64,000 nt of DNA from CAVQRC01 sp963715045 (GCA_963715045.1 CAVQRC010000003.1:62001-126000), one strand, 5' to 3'; positions 27,419 to 38,949 are shown, counted from the stretch's first letter. Made by a program: numbers and translations. Notes: generated by a model from the letters alone, not told the origin.

Positions 27419-30400
27419 TCAACCGCCCGTATCAGGGCGATGCGGGGGCACCTCCACACGCAGCGGCGGCGGCGCGACACCCAGTTCGCGAATTTGCCCG
27501 CTGGTCCGTGCCCGCAACGTGAGCGACTCGAGTGGCAGCCGGTACTGGAAGCGGTGCCGCGCCACGAGCGAGTCGGCGGCAAACGTACGCGTGATCCGAT
27601 CCGCCGGCGGCTCCAGTTGCAGATGCAAGGGGAAGATCTTGGAACCCTGCTCGTGCTTCTCCTCAATCTCGAACTCGTAGAGCTGGTTCTCGGGACGTCG
27701 TGACTTGATGTCGAGCGTGTACCCTTCGCCAACGATCGTTCGCTCGGCTCCTGGTTCAATCGTCCAGCTGTTGCCGGGCACTTGTGCCGCCTTCAAGGCG
27801 AAGGCAATCTCAACTTCGGCATCCCGCACGCCGACCGGCCACTGCGAGGCAGGAAAGCGGAAAAGGGGAGTCGGTCGCCCGTACTCGAAGTCGGCGTCAA
27901 AGAAGTAGTAGGCCCCGGCGCGCGCGGGCATGCCGCCCAGGGGTACGATCTTCGCCCAGATGAGCTCGGGGATGCGCGGGGAATTCCGCCAGGTCGAGAC
28001 ATTGCACGGAAACGCGAAAGGTGACGGTCTCTCCCGGAATGGGACTGTGTGCCGCGATGAAGAACGGACCAAACTCGAGTTTCCGCCGACCCTGGTCGCC
28101 TTCGAGGGCGTAAAACCGACGGTGCAGCAGCTGGTTTCGCTCGGCATCGAATTCCAACTCGACGCTTCTCCGCCGGCGAAAGTAACGAACGCCGAAACGT
28201 CTCCCTGGGGACCATCGAGTTCGACGCGATATTCACGAGCCGTATTCGGTGTTTCTACGCCGAGCAGTTGACCCAGGTCGGTTCTCTCGCTGGGGGGACT
28301 GCGGCCGTCCGTCGGCTCGATGGTGTAGGTCGCCAGCTTAAGCGAGTCCTGCACCGCGGCGACCAGCTTTTCTGGACTGTTGGCCTGGTAGAACTGACCA
28401 CCCGCCGCCGTCGTGATCTCGCGCAACTCGCGGCGTCCCCGTTCCCAGTCGTCGGGCCGCTCGAGATAGTATCTTCGACTTCGAATCGCCGAACTCGATG
28501 ATGTCGACGCGGACGTCGCGGTTCTCGCGGGCCAGGCGCTGAAGGACCTGCCCGGCGGTCACCACCGCTGAACGCGGCTTTGTTTCGCGGGTCTGGTCAT
28601 TCACGCCGTCGGTGATGGCGATGATGTGCCGCGGGCCCTCAATCAAATCGTCGAAGCTGCCGATCGCTGTCGTGAGCGCGTAGTACAGGGGCGTCTCGCC
28701 GGCAGCGGCGACGGCATCGAGCCTGGCTTCGGCTTCCCGCAACACGTTCTGGTCGAGTTTCACGGGGCCGAGCTCGACGTTCACGTCTGCGCCCGGGTCA
28801 CCCTTGTAACGGCTCGCATCGACCCACTGTTTGTCGTAGGTTCCGTCCGGATTCCGTCGCCAGTAGGCGCGATGCCCGTAGAACATCAGTCCGACCACAA
28901 AATTCTCACCCGCGCGTTCCAGCCGCCGGAGAAAATCTTTGACGACACTGCGGGCCACGAAGTGGCGGCTTCGTGTGACCTGCTCGAAAACGACCTCATC
29001 CCGCATCGAACCCGAGCAATCGAGGATCACGATAATCTGGCTGGTCTGGTTGGAATCGCCGCGGACGAGAATCGACGTTTGCTCCGGTAGGCGGCGAACA
29101 AACTCGACACCGACGCCCTGTTCGATATTGAATTCCGCGGTCCGCACGTGTCCGCGAAAGAGGGCCCGGGCGGCGAGTGTACTGACGTCCTGAAGGTCCT
29201 TGGCGAGGAGCTCTTCCCCGAGCGTTTGCAGGTCTTGGGGATTTCCGGCGACTGGCAATCCTTGCCGCCGGACGGGCAGATCGTTACCCGGTTGGTACCA
29301 CGGGAACAGTCCGTCACGACGGGCCAGAAAGACTGCCGCGATGCCGGCCGGGAGGTTGGTGGAGGGTTGAAACGTGACGCGTTGGCGGAGCGACTGGGTG
29401 TCCTGGCCGACGGCGACATCTTCGGCGACGAGCGGTTGCCAGGCGGTGATTCGTTCGACAGCTGCCTGGAGCTCGCGTTGGGCCGCCATGCAGCGAGTGT
29501 GACCCCGGGGAAAAAGGGCCGCGGCGTCGTCAATCGCCATGCGGGCGGTTTGTGCGAACCATGGCTGGTCGCCGTCGAGAGGCCCCCACAGCCGGGCGAT
29601 GGCACGCTGGGCAAACCACAACTGATGGCTCTGAAGGTCAAACCGCTCGAGCATCGCAGCCGGATCCTGCTGCGGGTCCTGCCATGACCGGCCCCCGACG
29701 ATGGCACTGGCGGCGCGTGTCAGAATGTCGCTGCGATCAAGCGCCGCTCTTGTCCGGGTCGGCTCTTTGTCGGCGGCTTGATCGCGAGAGAGGGCCTGGT
29801 CGAACCGTGTCGCGAATTTCCCGCGTAGTTCGCGGAGATTCGACAGACGTTGGCGAATCGTATCGCCTAACTGCTCGAGATAGGACAGGGCGTCTTCCAG
29901 CCGGGCCGTTTGGCGATCGAGCGGAGGAGCGAAAGTTGCCGGGTTGCTTTCGCCCCAGTCGCTCTCGGTCCAATTCAGCAGCGCGGCGGCTGGCGAGGGC
30001 GTGGTTGCCAGCCAGAGAATGTGTTGCTGCTGTGTGGCAACCAGTTGATCGGCGTCCAGTCCCAAGGGGTCGTCGTCTTCATCGAGCGTGGTCCGCGGGC
30101 TGTCCTTGGCGACCTGTTCGAGGTAGTGTTCGCGAACTCCCTGCCAGATGCTGCTGATATCGAGGGGGGCTTGCAATTGCAGTTGCGATTCGGTGATGTT
30201 CGATCCCACGCGCCGCGATTCCCGCCGCAACTCGAGGGTCGATTCGTTGTGCGTGTCGAGCAGCTTCCGCCGCTGCGCGGTGAGCGACGCGACTGCATCG
30301 CGGAGAGCCTGCAAATCTTCTCTGATGTTCGACCGCTGGGACGGATCGAGAATTTCGGCAAGTTGCCACGTCTCCTGGATGAGTGGAACGACATCGTCTC

Positions 30401-32342
30401 GAGCGGCTTGATAGGAGGTTGTGTGCAGAGCGCGGCGTTCGAGCCAGATCGCAAGTTGGGCTGCCTCAGCGAGACAACGATCGCGCAGGTCGAAAGCGGC
30501 TGCGATTTCCTCGGCCTGGCTGCGAATCGCAGGATAGCCGAGGGGGCCGAGCAACTCGGCGTGAATCTGATTGGCTGCTGCGAGCTGGGCATCGTCGCCG
30601 ACGAAGACCTCATCGACGGCTTCCATCAACTTCAAGTCGGCCATCGCGAGCGGTGCCGCGATCCAGTACTGGACTCGAGGATCGCGCGACGCGGCGAGCG
30701 CTTCGGATTGCTCCCACGCCCGCAGTATTCCGCCGGGCACGCCTCCGTAGTCGCTGAGCGGGCCACCCCAGTCGGCGAAGCGCTGGAGCATCTCCAGCAA
30801 TACCATCTCCGCGGGGAGAACCTTCGACGTGACCGGGGCCGCGGCGATGAAGGTCGCCGCATCCGCGAATGCCGCTTCCGAGATATTCGTGGGCTGCGAG
30901 GCAAGTGCCTGCCAGGCAGCGATCTGGGCCGCGGTCCGATCGGTAACTTGCGGCGGTTTTTGCTTGTCCTGTTGCCACGTGTTCCAGGCCTCGACTGCGG
31001 CGTCAATCTGCTTGTCGCTCACCTTGCGCAGTGCTCTGGCGATCGCGAGACTCGTCGGCCGAATCGGCGGCGCGGCCCGGCGGTCGCTGATCGCCCGCAG
31101 CAGGCGGCGTACTTCTTCGAGCGTCTGCGTAAAGTCCTCCCGATACGCCTGGCCGGCCAGGGCGAGCTGGTCCGCCCGCCTCAACAGATGTTGCAGGCGA
31201 CTGAGTTCGAAGGGAGCGATCGCCCAGGGAGAACCTGCACGGGTCAATTCGCCGGCCCGGGCCAGCAGCTTTCCGGTCTCTGCGGCCTGGTCTTTGAAAG
31301 CCACGCTTTGCGGCGGCGGCAATTCGCGGGGAGTTGCATGGGCGATCGGTCGAGTCGCTTCCACGGCACCGGCCATGAAGGGCCGTTGGGGCGAGCCGCG
31401 GTTTGCGCGGGCCCAGCCGTCGACGTGAGCGGAGAGAAACTCGAACAACTCCTGGAGCGTGATGACCCCGTCCTGTTTCCCAAACGTGTCGGCTCGACCG
31501 GCCAGCGCTTCGGCGGCGAAGAACCCGAATACGGATCCGCCCAGGCCGCTCGACGCCCCACCCACATCGAGTCCGTCGGTCGAATTGATCACCACCGTGT
31601 GCTTTAACGAGTCCGCGGTCAGCAATTCGCGAAGCCGGTACGCGAACGAGTTGCACACGACTCCGAACTCCGGCGCGGCACCGATCCGGCCCGCGTCGAG
31701 CAGCAGCACGATTGAGCACGACTTGCTTCGCCCGCTTTGCTCGCAGACTTCGAGCAGTTCGGTAATGGGAAGCCACGTCGAGCTGACCAGCGGATTGCCG
31801 TCGGGCAGCAACAGGCATGGCTGCCCCGACGCGTTGACGAGTCCGTGCCCGCTCACATAGACCACGACACGATCTTTTTCCGGACCACCTGGCCGCGTCG
31901 CCTGAAGCTGGCGGGAGAGTTGCCCGGGCAGATCCTGCGTGATCGCGGCCTGCTGGAAAGCCACGTTCTTGTAGGCTTCGAAAAGCGTCCCCATCCGCTC
32001 CCGGTCTTCGACCGCCAAGGCGTTCGGAGGAACCGGATCCACGTAGCTGGTGGCGAACAGGCCAATGACCGGCAGCGGAACATCGTTGGGAGGAACGACG
32101 AAATACCACGTGGCCGCCAGACCGACCAGCAACAGCAGATACAGAAACAGTCGTGCAGCGCGTTGTCCGCCGCTTCCCCAATGGGTGGTTCCCGAGGGCT
32201 GGTTCCAGCGGCGAGTACCCGCCTCGCCAGACGAGCGGCCGGCACGGCTGCCACCACCACGATCCCGCCAGCTGGACTCGGCGAAACTCACTCCCCATGC
32301 GGTGTGTCGCCAGGGTGCAATCTGCCAGGGGCTAAGTTGCAC
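27419..32342 (-). CDS. Membrane-anchored caspase-fold (cysteine lost) and von Willebrand A domain protein, frameshifted
   Basis: GTG start at 32342. One membrane helix at residues 62-83 (LFLYLLLLVGLAATWYFVV). A caspase-like domain follows: 'DRVVVYVSGHGLVN' with the His at 166, then 'LLLDAGRIGAAPEFG', where the usual catalytic Cys of DACR is Gly218. A long helical region follows. Near residue 1100, 'IIVILDCSGSMRDEV' is the metal-binding DxSxS motif of a VWA domain, with 'IIAITDGVNDQTRETK'. The frame breaks near 28470 ('EFGDSKS' continues as 'YLERPDDWERGRRELREITT' in another frame). Two compensating shifts at about 28170 and 27980 give 'LEFDAERNQLLHRRFYALEG' between them. The product is likely a periplasmic or surface pseudo-protease/scaffold. 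It shares its motif with the protein at 33984-38930. Confidence 0.75.
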
Positions 32343-32424
32343 GTATCAATTCCCGCTGTGCTGGGACAGTCGATTCCTACGCTCGTGATCGACGACGAAC
32401 GTCCGCTGCCGTATTCTAGCACTG

Positions 32425-32540
32425 CGAGGCTGGAGGGTTCAGGCTGGAGGAGTCAGGCTGGAGGGTTCAGGCTGGAGGCTGGAGGCTGGAGGAGTCAGGC
32501 TGGAGGCTGGAGGGTTCAGGCTGGAGGCTGGAGGGTTCGC
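32425..32540. repeat. GGCTGGAGG simple repeat, extends into a coding end
   Basis: Iterations of GGCTGGAGG and GGTTCAGGCTGGAGG. Inside the neighbouring gene these are read as SSLQPPA/PSSLQPE units. The stop codon of that gene (32467) lies within the block and the repeat continues past it. Confidence 0.75.
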
Positions 32541-33627
32541 GTTGGGCGACGCGCGGGGCCGACTGCTCGATGACCAGGTCGCCCTGCGAGATCACCTGCA
32601 GGGCCGAGCCCGTGACTCCCCGCACATTCGCCGAACCGCGAAAACTCTGCACGACCTGGACGTTGCCGACCAATTGCGGAGTCCCGTTCTCATATTTGTA
32701 GACATCCAGCCACTGGCCGATCGACGCCTGCGAGAAGTTCTGGTCGAACTGGATGTGGGCCAGGTTGTGCTCGGCACTGACATGGGCGACCACGCCGCCG
32801 ATCTGTGCGGTCCGCGTGGCCGCCGTCTTCCGCCGGGCCGTCAGGGTCAGCCCCGGAGAAAAGTTGGCTTTCACCCAGGGCTGCGGTACCTCGACCTTGG
32901 CCTGATCGCCGGGAAGTGCTTCGGGAGCCGTCGGAGTCGGGAGCTCGCCGCCTTCGACCGCTTCTCGTCGCTCTTGCTGCTGCTGCGGCTCGTCCTCGAT
33001 GATCACCGGCGGAGCCGAACTGGGGCAGCAGGTTTCGAGTGCTTCAATCGCCGCTTCGCGGACGCGCTCGGAGGGTTCCAGGTAACAGCCGTGTTCGTCG
33101 AGCTCATAGGCAATCTCGGCGAGCCGAATGATGAGGTCCTTTTTGCAGCACGACACTTCGCCGCACCGTGAACAGCAACCACCTTCGGCCGCATCGCTGA
33201 TCGCCTCGATGGTCGCGAGGCGAACGTCTTCGGTGCAGTCCTGCGAAGCGGCCAGCAATGCGGCCGTCACGCCGCCGTCGACGTCGTAACAGCCACAACC
33301 GACCGACGTGAGGTACTTGATCGCCTTGATTTTCTGCTTCTTGAGATCTTCGGCCTGCTTGATTTGAGCGGCCTTCTTGATTGCCGGGACGTCCGATTCG
33401 AGGTTCGCCGGATCGGCGATCGCCTTCAGGGGCGGCTTCTTTTCGAGTCCGGGCAAGTTGCCGCGGCGATTCACCATGGCGCCGTTGATCTTCCGCAGGC
33501 CTTGCGGGATTCCCAGAAAGGACCAGATCGTTGACTGTTGGGCAGGTGCCTGGGCGACCGGAATCAGCACCACAGCAATCACAACTGCGGAAATCAGTTG
33601 GGCCAGAATTTTGCGTTCGGGCGTCAT
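32467..33627 (-). CDS. Exported HEAT-like, cysteine-rich protein with repeat-encoded tail
   Basis: 386 residues. The N-terminus is a signal peptide (hydrophobic 'LISAVVIAVVLIPVAQAPAQ'). The middle has HEAT-like helical pairs: 'KAIKYLTSVGCGCYDVDGGV', 'DVRLATIEAISDAAEGGCCS', 'RVREAAIEALETCC'. There are unusual cysteines in 'GGCCSRCGEVSCCKKD' that could bind metal or form disulfides. A C-terminal beta-rich part follows ('IGGVVAHVSAEHNLAHIQFD', 'GQWLDVYKYENGTPQLVGNV'). The last 25 or so residues are Ser-Leu-Gln-Pro repeats encoded by the GGCTGGAGG block, so the ancestral stop was probably earlier. It lies between the two pseudo-caspase genes on the same strand; a joint role in the envelope is inferred only from position. 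Confidence 0.7.
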   Translation of the reverse strand: MTPERKILAQLISAVVIAVVLIPVAQAPAQQSTIWSFLGIPQGLRKINGAMVNRRGNLPGLEKKPPLKAIADPANLESDVPAIKKAAQIKQAEDLKKQKIKAIKYLTSVGCGCYDVDGGVTAALLAASQDCTEDVRLATIEAISDAAEGGCCSRCGEVSCCKKDLIIRLAEIAYELDEHGCYLEPSERVREAAIEALETCCPSSAPPVIIEDEPQQQQERREAVEGGELPTPTAPEALPGDQAKVEVPQPWVKANFSPGLTLTARRKTAATRTAQIGGVVAHVSAEHNLAHIQFDQNFSQASIGQWLDVYKYENGTPQLVGNVQVVQSFRGSANVRGVTGSALQVISQGDLVIEQSAPRVAQREPSSLQPEPSSLQPDSSSLQPPA

Positions 33628-33840
33628 TGGATTTCGTTCCTCGTAGGCGGCAAGTGCAGCGATCCGGGTGGGGGACGACCCTCCGGCGGCAACACGAGTG
33701 AGCGGATGGAGCCGAATGAGCAGCGGCTGCCGATCCGCTTCTGTTTTTCGATCGGCGTCTCCATGGCCGATCGTCCAGCATCGGACGTGAAACCGGAATT
33801 GTTCGGCCAGCCGGCAGAGAGAGACCCAGGTTGCCTAAAC

Positions 33841-33989
33841 TAGGGGTCAGGGGTCAGGGGTCGGGTCGGGGGGAATGTCTAATGACTAATGACGAGGGAA
33901 TGCCGAAATCCTAATGACGAAGCGAAATTTGTCTTGGGAATTCGTTATTGGGGATTCGTTAGTCATTAGTGCTTAGTCATTAGTCATTC
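33841..33989. repeat. GGGGTC repeat plus inverted AATGACTAA/TTAGTCATT blocks
   Basis: 33841-33870 is the GGGGTCAGG family. 33874-33925 reads AATGTCTAATGACTAATGAC-like and 33940-33989 is its inverse (TTAGTCATTAGTCATTC). The TCA at 33984-33986 provides the stop of the gene at 33984-38930. Nothing else is recognisable in 33628-33983. Confidence 0.65.
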
Positions 33990-36900
33990 TTCTTCGACTT
34001 CCGTCACGGCGATGTCTCTGGCCGGCTTGAAGTCGTCGAGTTTCTCGATCTTGATCTCGATCTTGCCGGCGTACTTGAGATTGTTGTTGGGCTGACCCTC
34101 GGCGATGATCACGTACTCGCCGGCCCGGATGCCGTTGAACGCGTACGCTCCCTGCCGCGTCGTCTTCTGCGGCGGAATCGGCTGGTCTTCGATACGGACA
34201 GTGAAGTCATTGCGGACCGGTTTCTGGCCGTTGAACTTGACCACGCCGCGAATCGTGCCGATGACCGGCGGCGGAGGAGGTACGAATGGCTCCTTGACTC
34301 GGATCGCGATGTCGGGCGTGGTCGTGATCAGGCCTGCCCGGTCGGTCACCTGCAGTCGCAGGAAGTAGTCGCCGGGCTTCTCCGGGGCGACGATCGGCAG
34401 CCGGAGTGAAATCTCGTCGCGGCCGGAGGGGGGGAATTTGCTGAGGAACGCCGCATCGTACTGATTGGGGGCCGCCGCGGCGTCGATCGGTTGCTGGGGA
34501 CGGACCGCGAAGCCGGCCACCACCGCATCGAGTCCCGACATTTCGGTCACGAGGATCGGGGCCTGGAACGTGGTCTTCATGTCGACTTCTCGGGGAATGC
34601 CGCTCGTATCGACGACGGGGCGGGTGGCGTCGAAGCCGATGTCGATGGAGTCCTGAGCGACCCGTTCGTTGTCGCGAAACAATTCCAGCACGAGGGTGGA
34701 GACGCTGTTGTTCTGGCCGGGTGCGTCGAACAGCACGTCGTAGTCACCGACCACGGACCGGAGGACGAGATTGCCGTCTGCCCCGATGCTGGCCGCCGCC
34801 GCGGTCTGGCGATCGGCGAAGTATGTCTGTCGCATCTGATCGCTGTCGGGACGGCCGCCGCGCGGCTGCAGTCGAAGGACCACGCGATCGGGTGGCAAAT
34901 CGCGGAGGCGGTCATAAGCCGGCGGTCGAAATGAATCGCTCTTGGCGTCGACACGGAACTGGACCTTCAGTTTGAGGGCCTTGTTGAGGACATTCAGGGG
35001 GGCTTCGGCCCGTCGACCGCCTTTGCTGCGAGGTACCTGGCGAACCTCGGGACCTTCTTCGGGAACGGTGAGCTGAAAATCGCGGGCGAACTGGTAGATT
35101 CTTTCCGGCTCACTGGCCAGGGCGAGCGTATCGATGCGGACGTAGTTGCGATCGCTGCGGATCTGTCGGGCGGTGCTGCGGGTTTCGAGGTCGAGTTCGC
35201 TGACGAATCCGCGGGGATATCCGTCGACATCGACGTGGATCGAGGTTGCGCGTCGGGATCGGGCGGCGACTCCTTCGAGCGACAGGGTTGTGGAAGGCTG
35301 CAGCGGCGTGAGCTGGCCGGGAATGACGGTGAATTCGGGTCGGAGATCGTCGCCGAGCGGCCAGTTGAGCAGGACGGGCAGCTCGAGGGCGTCGGGCGGC
35401 AGGTCGAGCGTGCCGTCGCCATTGAGGTCTCGAGCGGCGAACTGAAGTTCGATCCGACCGCGGTTGTGATCGTAGCCGCCGCGGGTGGCGAGAAACTCGT
35501 TGGGGGTCAACGGCCTGATTTCGATCCACCGGGTCCAGGCGGTAGCCGGTGTCGTGGCAACTTCTTCGATGACGCACATGATCCCTTGGGAAACGTCCAC
35601 GGCCTGGGTTGGGGGAGGGGAGGGCGGGGGTGGAGAGCCGTTCTCGGCCGGGGTCTCGGTGGACGCCGTCGGATCGCGCAACACCAGCCGCACTGGTTCA
35701 CTGCTGCCGGGAAGGTCGACCGGAGCCGACACCGCGAGCAAACGCTTGTTGGCGTCGCTGCCGGCGGCCCACGACGCGAGCGGCGCGAACGGTCGCGGCT
35801 CGCGACCGCCACCCAGCAACGCCCCCGGATACCACACCGCATTGGCCGGGCGGGGGACCGCATAGAACTTCGCCACGACCTGCTTGGGACGATTCGACAG
35901 ATTCTGTACGGCGAACTCGTAGCGGTGTTCGCGGTTCGGATACGGCTGCAGCAACAGGCCGCGACCGTCGTATTGCTGTTGTGGAAGTCGTGGCGAGGCG
36001 AGAGTCGCGAACAACGCCACCTCGTTCGGACTGGGTAACGTGAGTTCGACCGACGTCGAGGTGCGGGCCTCTCCCGCGGCAACGCCGACGCGGAGCGTCG
36101 TCGACTGCGTGGGGGCCCCCGGATCGATGTAGCGGGTTGCCGTTGCGTTGAGCACGACCTGTGCCGTGCCGGATGCGGAAATCGCTACCGGGCGAACCTC
36201 ACCCGACCCGAGTGCCTGATCTCCCGTTTGCAGGCGGACCAATCGTTCGTCGAATTCGACGCGGATGTTCGCCTCGGGGGACGCGAGATGAATCGCTTCG
36301 ACGAGAAACGTGATCGTCGCCGCGGAGTCGACTTCGAGAGCGACGGGCCCCTCCGACGCGGGCCGAACACGCAGATCTGTCGGCGGCAGCCACCTTAACT
36401 GCGGGGGGGCCCGGACCGTGACCGCGGTCGCGTCGCGGGGGTGGATCAACGGCAACATGCGTTCGCCGGCCAGGCGGCCCGGCTCCGTTTCCGGAGGCGC
36501 CGTGTCGAGTGCTGCCACCATCTCCGGTGCCGCGGCGTAGAAGTCGCGGATTTCCGCGGCCGCCAGCCGCCAGGCGTCACGTTGCTCCGACGTTCGTGAA
36601 GTTGCGATGCGATCGACGATCTGTTGCAGCGGTTCTGCTGCTGCCGGATCGAACACCGCCATCAACTTCCGCTCCAGTTCGAGGTGCCGCATCACCGCTG
36701 GCAGGTAATTCGCGGATACATCAACCTCGACAGGTGCCAAGGTCGGATCTCGCCCGCGCAAAGCTGCCTGGATCGCCAGGCGTTGTTCGGCAGTCGGCAG
36801 CGGCGTCTGCAGGAAGGCTTCCAGGTGCCGCGCGAACACGCCCCGATCGACGTTCTCGATCGCCGACTCGAGCCGTTCGGCGAGCAAGCCGTCGATGCGT

Positions 36901-38930
36901 TGGGAGGTCCTGAAAATGCTGTCGGTCAACGCGACCGCGGGGTTCAAGTCGGCCCAGCTCCGCAGCGGCGTTCCTTCGAGACCCGCGAGCAGTCGCTCGT
37001 AATCGGCCAGTTGAGTGATCAATCGGCCGATCTCGTCCGAGATCCGCTCCAGCGCGACGTCGTTGGGAGTCGTCGCATTCAAGGCCACGGCGTGCCAATC
37101 GACGAGCAATCGGGCGCGATACAACTGCCGGTAGCGGACCAGTACCGTGTCACGCACTTTCGGCGGCAGCGTCTCGAGCTGATCGCTGATCGGGAGACTC
37201 TGGGTATCTCGTCGGGCGAACAGCAGCCGGCGAAGAACGGGCTCATCGGATCGCGGATTGTCGCTGGACGACGCATTGACAAGTTGTTCGAGGCCCGCGA
37301 CGTACGCCGCGAGAAGCTTGGTCGTGTTCGGCGTGTCGAGCGCCGCGCCGCCTTCGCTGAACAGACTCAGATCCTGAATCATGCCGTTCAGCTCGCGCCA
37401 CAGATGGGGCGCGTAGTCAACCGGGTAGAGGTCCGTCGCGTCAGACCCCTGGCTGAGCTGTGGGTCGAGGGCATCGCGTAGTTGCCAGATGCGGATTGCG
37501 GGGGCAGTCGCGGTCGCTGCGATCGCTGGCCCACCACCACCACGCTCCGCCGGAGCGGACTCGGACGCCGAATTGCCGGTCGGACCCGTCACGGTCGCGA
37601 CGGCGGGGCTTTGAGCGGCGTCGGCGGTGGTTGCCCCGGTCACGTTCGCCGGGGTCCCTGACGCAGCGGCCGGAGCCTCGGGGTTGGTCGGTTCGCTGCC
37701 CCCGTCGCCACCTTCGCCGCTGGAGGATTGAGTCGAGGTGACTGCGAGGGCCACGTTCGCTGCGGCGTCGTTTCCCTCGGGGGTCGCCGTGTTCGAGCCG
37801 CTGCCAGGAGTGCTGGAGTCGGCCGTGGGACCGGCACTGGCGGCTGATTGTTCGGGGCCCGCGGGTTCGGCCGCGGCCGCCTCGTCGACGGACGCCGCCT
37901 GTGGCTCGCCGCCGGGAGGAGGTAGCCGCCGCACGAGTACGCGGCTCGGATCCGCCGCGGTGTTCGTGCTGGGGAAGAGTTGTGGCGATTGCGTACCGCC
38001 ACTCGCGGTCTGGCACGCGGCCTGAACGTGGTCGAGGAGGTCATCCAGATAGATTTCTCGATCCTCCATCGCGTCGCGATCCTGGCCGGAAAGCACCTCG
38101 CTGAACGCAGCCGCGAACGGCGACCGCTCGGTGCCCAGCCCGTTCATCGACGTCTGCTGCGGCGCATGGTCAATCAGCACCCACAGGCGGGGATCTCCGC
38201 GGGACTCGACGTCTCGGGCGACAAGCTCGGAAACTTCGTTGACGAGCGTGCCCAGGCGGGGAGCGGTGCCTAGGCGGCCCGTGTCGAGAACGAGGAGCTT
38301 CACGGCGGCATCGACCCGGCTCAGCGATTCGAGGGCCGATCGGATTTCGTAGCGTGCGGCGACCGGCTCGCGAACGTTGTAGTCGCGGCAGAGAACGTAG
38401 GCCTCGCGTGTCGCGTTCGGCTCCTCGGCGGCGGGAGCGTCTGCCGCGACCTGGGCTGCGGCAGCGGCCCCGCCGGTGGCGTCCGACGGGGATTGGCGGG
38501 CCTGATCCGAAATCGCATGGCCGCTGATATAGAGGACAACCGTATCGGCCGGATCGATGTCGGAATTGGCGAGCAGGTCGTCGAGCTGGCCGATCCCGCC
38601 GCTCTGCAGGACCTGGTCGGCGGGGATGTAATAGAATCGCTCCCGCTCGCGGTTGGCGGCGTTGCCGATTTCGATCAGCGGGGCCAGGGACTCCGCTTCG
38701 AACAGCACGGGGGGCATCGAGAGCTTGTCGCTGTCACCGGTGGTGATCGCGATGAAGTGGGTCTTGGGTTCGCGAAGCGAAACGATGTACCACACCAACC
38801 ACGTCAAGGCCCCGATCAACGCCAGGCCGAACAACGTGGTCAACCACCGGGCGACTCGGTTCGATTTTGGTACGCCGGGTCGAACCGTCGCCGCGTCGCG
38901 CCACGATCGCCGTGAAGTCCCGCTCGACAT
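33984..38930 (-). CDS. Large membrane-anchored caspase-fold protein (cysteine lost) with C-terminal carboxypeptidase-regulatory-like domain
   Basis: 1,648 residues in one intact frame. One membrane helix at 29-50. The caspase-like domain has 'DTVVLYISGHAISDQ' (His138) and 'VKLLVLDTGRLGTAPRLG', where the expected DAC(R) cysteine is Gly218, so proteolysis by the classical dyad is not expected. A Pro/Ala/Ser/Gly-rich linker (about 350-470) precedes a helical stretch, then beta-sandwich modules. At the C-terminus, 'GTIRGVVKFNGQKPVRNDF' to 'YAFNGIRAGEYVIIAEGQ' fits a carboxypeptidase-regulatory (CNA-B-like) domain. It shares D[AT]GR[IL]G.AP..G with the protein at 27419-32342. Its start is 274 bp from tssK, divergently transcribed, so a shared control region with the T6SS is possible. 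Confidence 0.75.
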   Translation of the reverse strand: MSSGTSRRSWRDAATVRPGVPKSNRVARWLTTLFGLALIGALTWLVWYIVSLREPKTHFIAITTGDSDKLSMPPVLFEAESLAPLIEIGNAANRERERFYYIPADQVLQSGGIGQLDDLLANSDIDPADTVVLYISGHAISDQARQSPSDATGGAAAAAQVAADAPAAEEPNATREAYVLCRDYNVREPVAARYEIRSALESLSRVDAAVKLLVLDTGRLGTAPRLGTLVNEVSELVARDVESRGDPRLWVLIDHAPQQTSMNGLGTERSPFAAAFSEVLSGQDRDAMEDREIYLDDLLDHVQAACQTASGGTQSPQLFPSTNTAADPSRVLVRRLPPPGGEPQAASVDEAAAAEPAGPEQSAASAGPTADSSTPGSGSNTATPEGNDAAANVALAVTSTQSSSGEGGDGGSEPTNPEAPAAASGTPANVTGATTADAAQSPAVATVTGPTGNSASESAPAERGGGGPAIAATATAPAIRIWQLRDALDPQLSQGSDATDLYPVDYAPHLWRELNGMIQDLSLFSEGGAALDTPNTTKLLAAYVAGLEQLVNASSSDNPRSDEPVLRRLLFARRDTQSLPISDQLETLPPKVRDTVLVRYRQLYRARLLVDWHAVALNATTPNDVALERISDEIGRLITQLADYERLLAGLEGTPLRSWADLNPAVALTDSIFRTSQRIDGLLAERLESAIENVDRGVFARHLEAFLQTPLPTAEQRLAIQAALRGRDPTLAPVEVDVSANYLPAVMRHLELERKLMAVFDPAAAEPLQQIVDRIATSRTSEQRDAWRLAAAEIRDFYAAAPEMVAALDTAPPETEPGRLAGERMLPLIHPRDATAVTVRAPPQLRWLPPTDLRVRPASEGPVALEVDSAATITFLVEAIHLASPEANIRVEFDERLVRLQTGDQALGSGEVRPVAISASGTAQVVLNATATRYIDPGAPTQSTTLRVGVAAGEARTSTSVELTLPSPNEVALFATLASPRLPQQQYDGRGLLLQPYPNREHRYEFAVQNLSNRPKQVVAKFYAVPRPANAVWYPGALLGGGREPRPFAPLASWAAGSDANKRLLAVSAPVDLPGSSEPVRLVLRDPTASTETPAENGSPPPPSPPPTQAVDVSQGIMCVIEEVATTPATAWTRWIEIRPLTPNEFLATRGGYDHNRGRIELQFAARDLNGDGTLDLPPDALELPVLLNWPLGDDLRPEFTVIPGQLTPLQPSTTLSLEGVAARSRRATSIHVDVDGYPRGFVSELDLETRSTARQIRSDRNYVRIDTLALASEPERIYQFARDFQLTVPEEGPEVRQVPRSKGGRRAEAPLNVLNKALKLKVQFRVDAKSDSFRPPAYDRLRDLPPDRVVLRLQPRGGRPDSDQMRQTYFADRQTAAAASIGADGNLVLRSVVGDYDVLFDAPGQNNSVSTLVLELFRDNERVAQDSIDIGFDATRPVVDTSGIPREVDMKTTFQAPILVTEMSGLDAVVAGFAVRPQQPIDAAAAPNQYDAAFLSKFPPSGRDEISLRLPIVAPEKPGDYFLRLQVTDRAGLITTTPDIAIRVKEPFVPPPPPVIGTIRGVVKFNGQKPVRNDFTVRIEDQPIPPQKTTRQGAYAFNGIRAGEYVIIAEGQPNNNLKYAGKIEIKIEKLDDFKPARDIAVTEVEEE

Positions 38931-38949
38931 CTTCCAGTTACGCGTTAAG

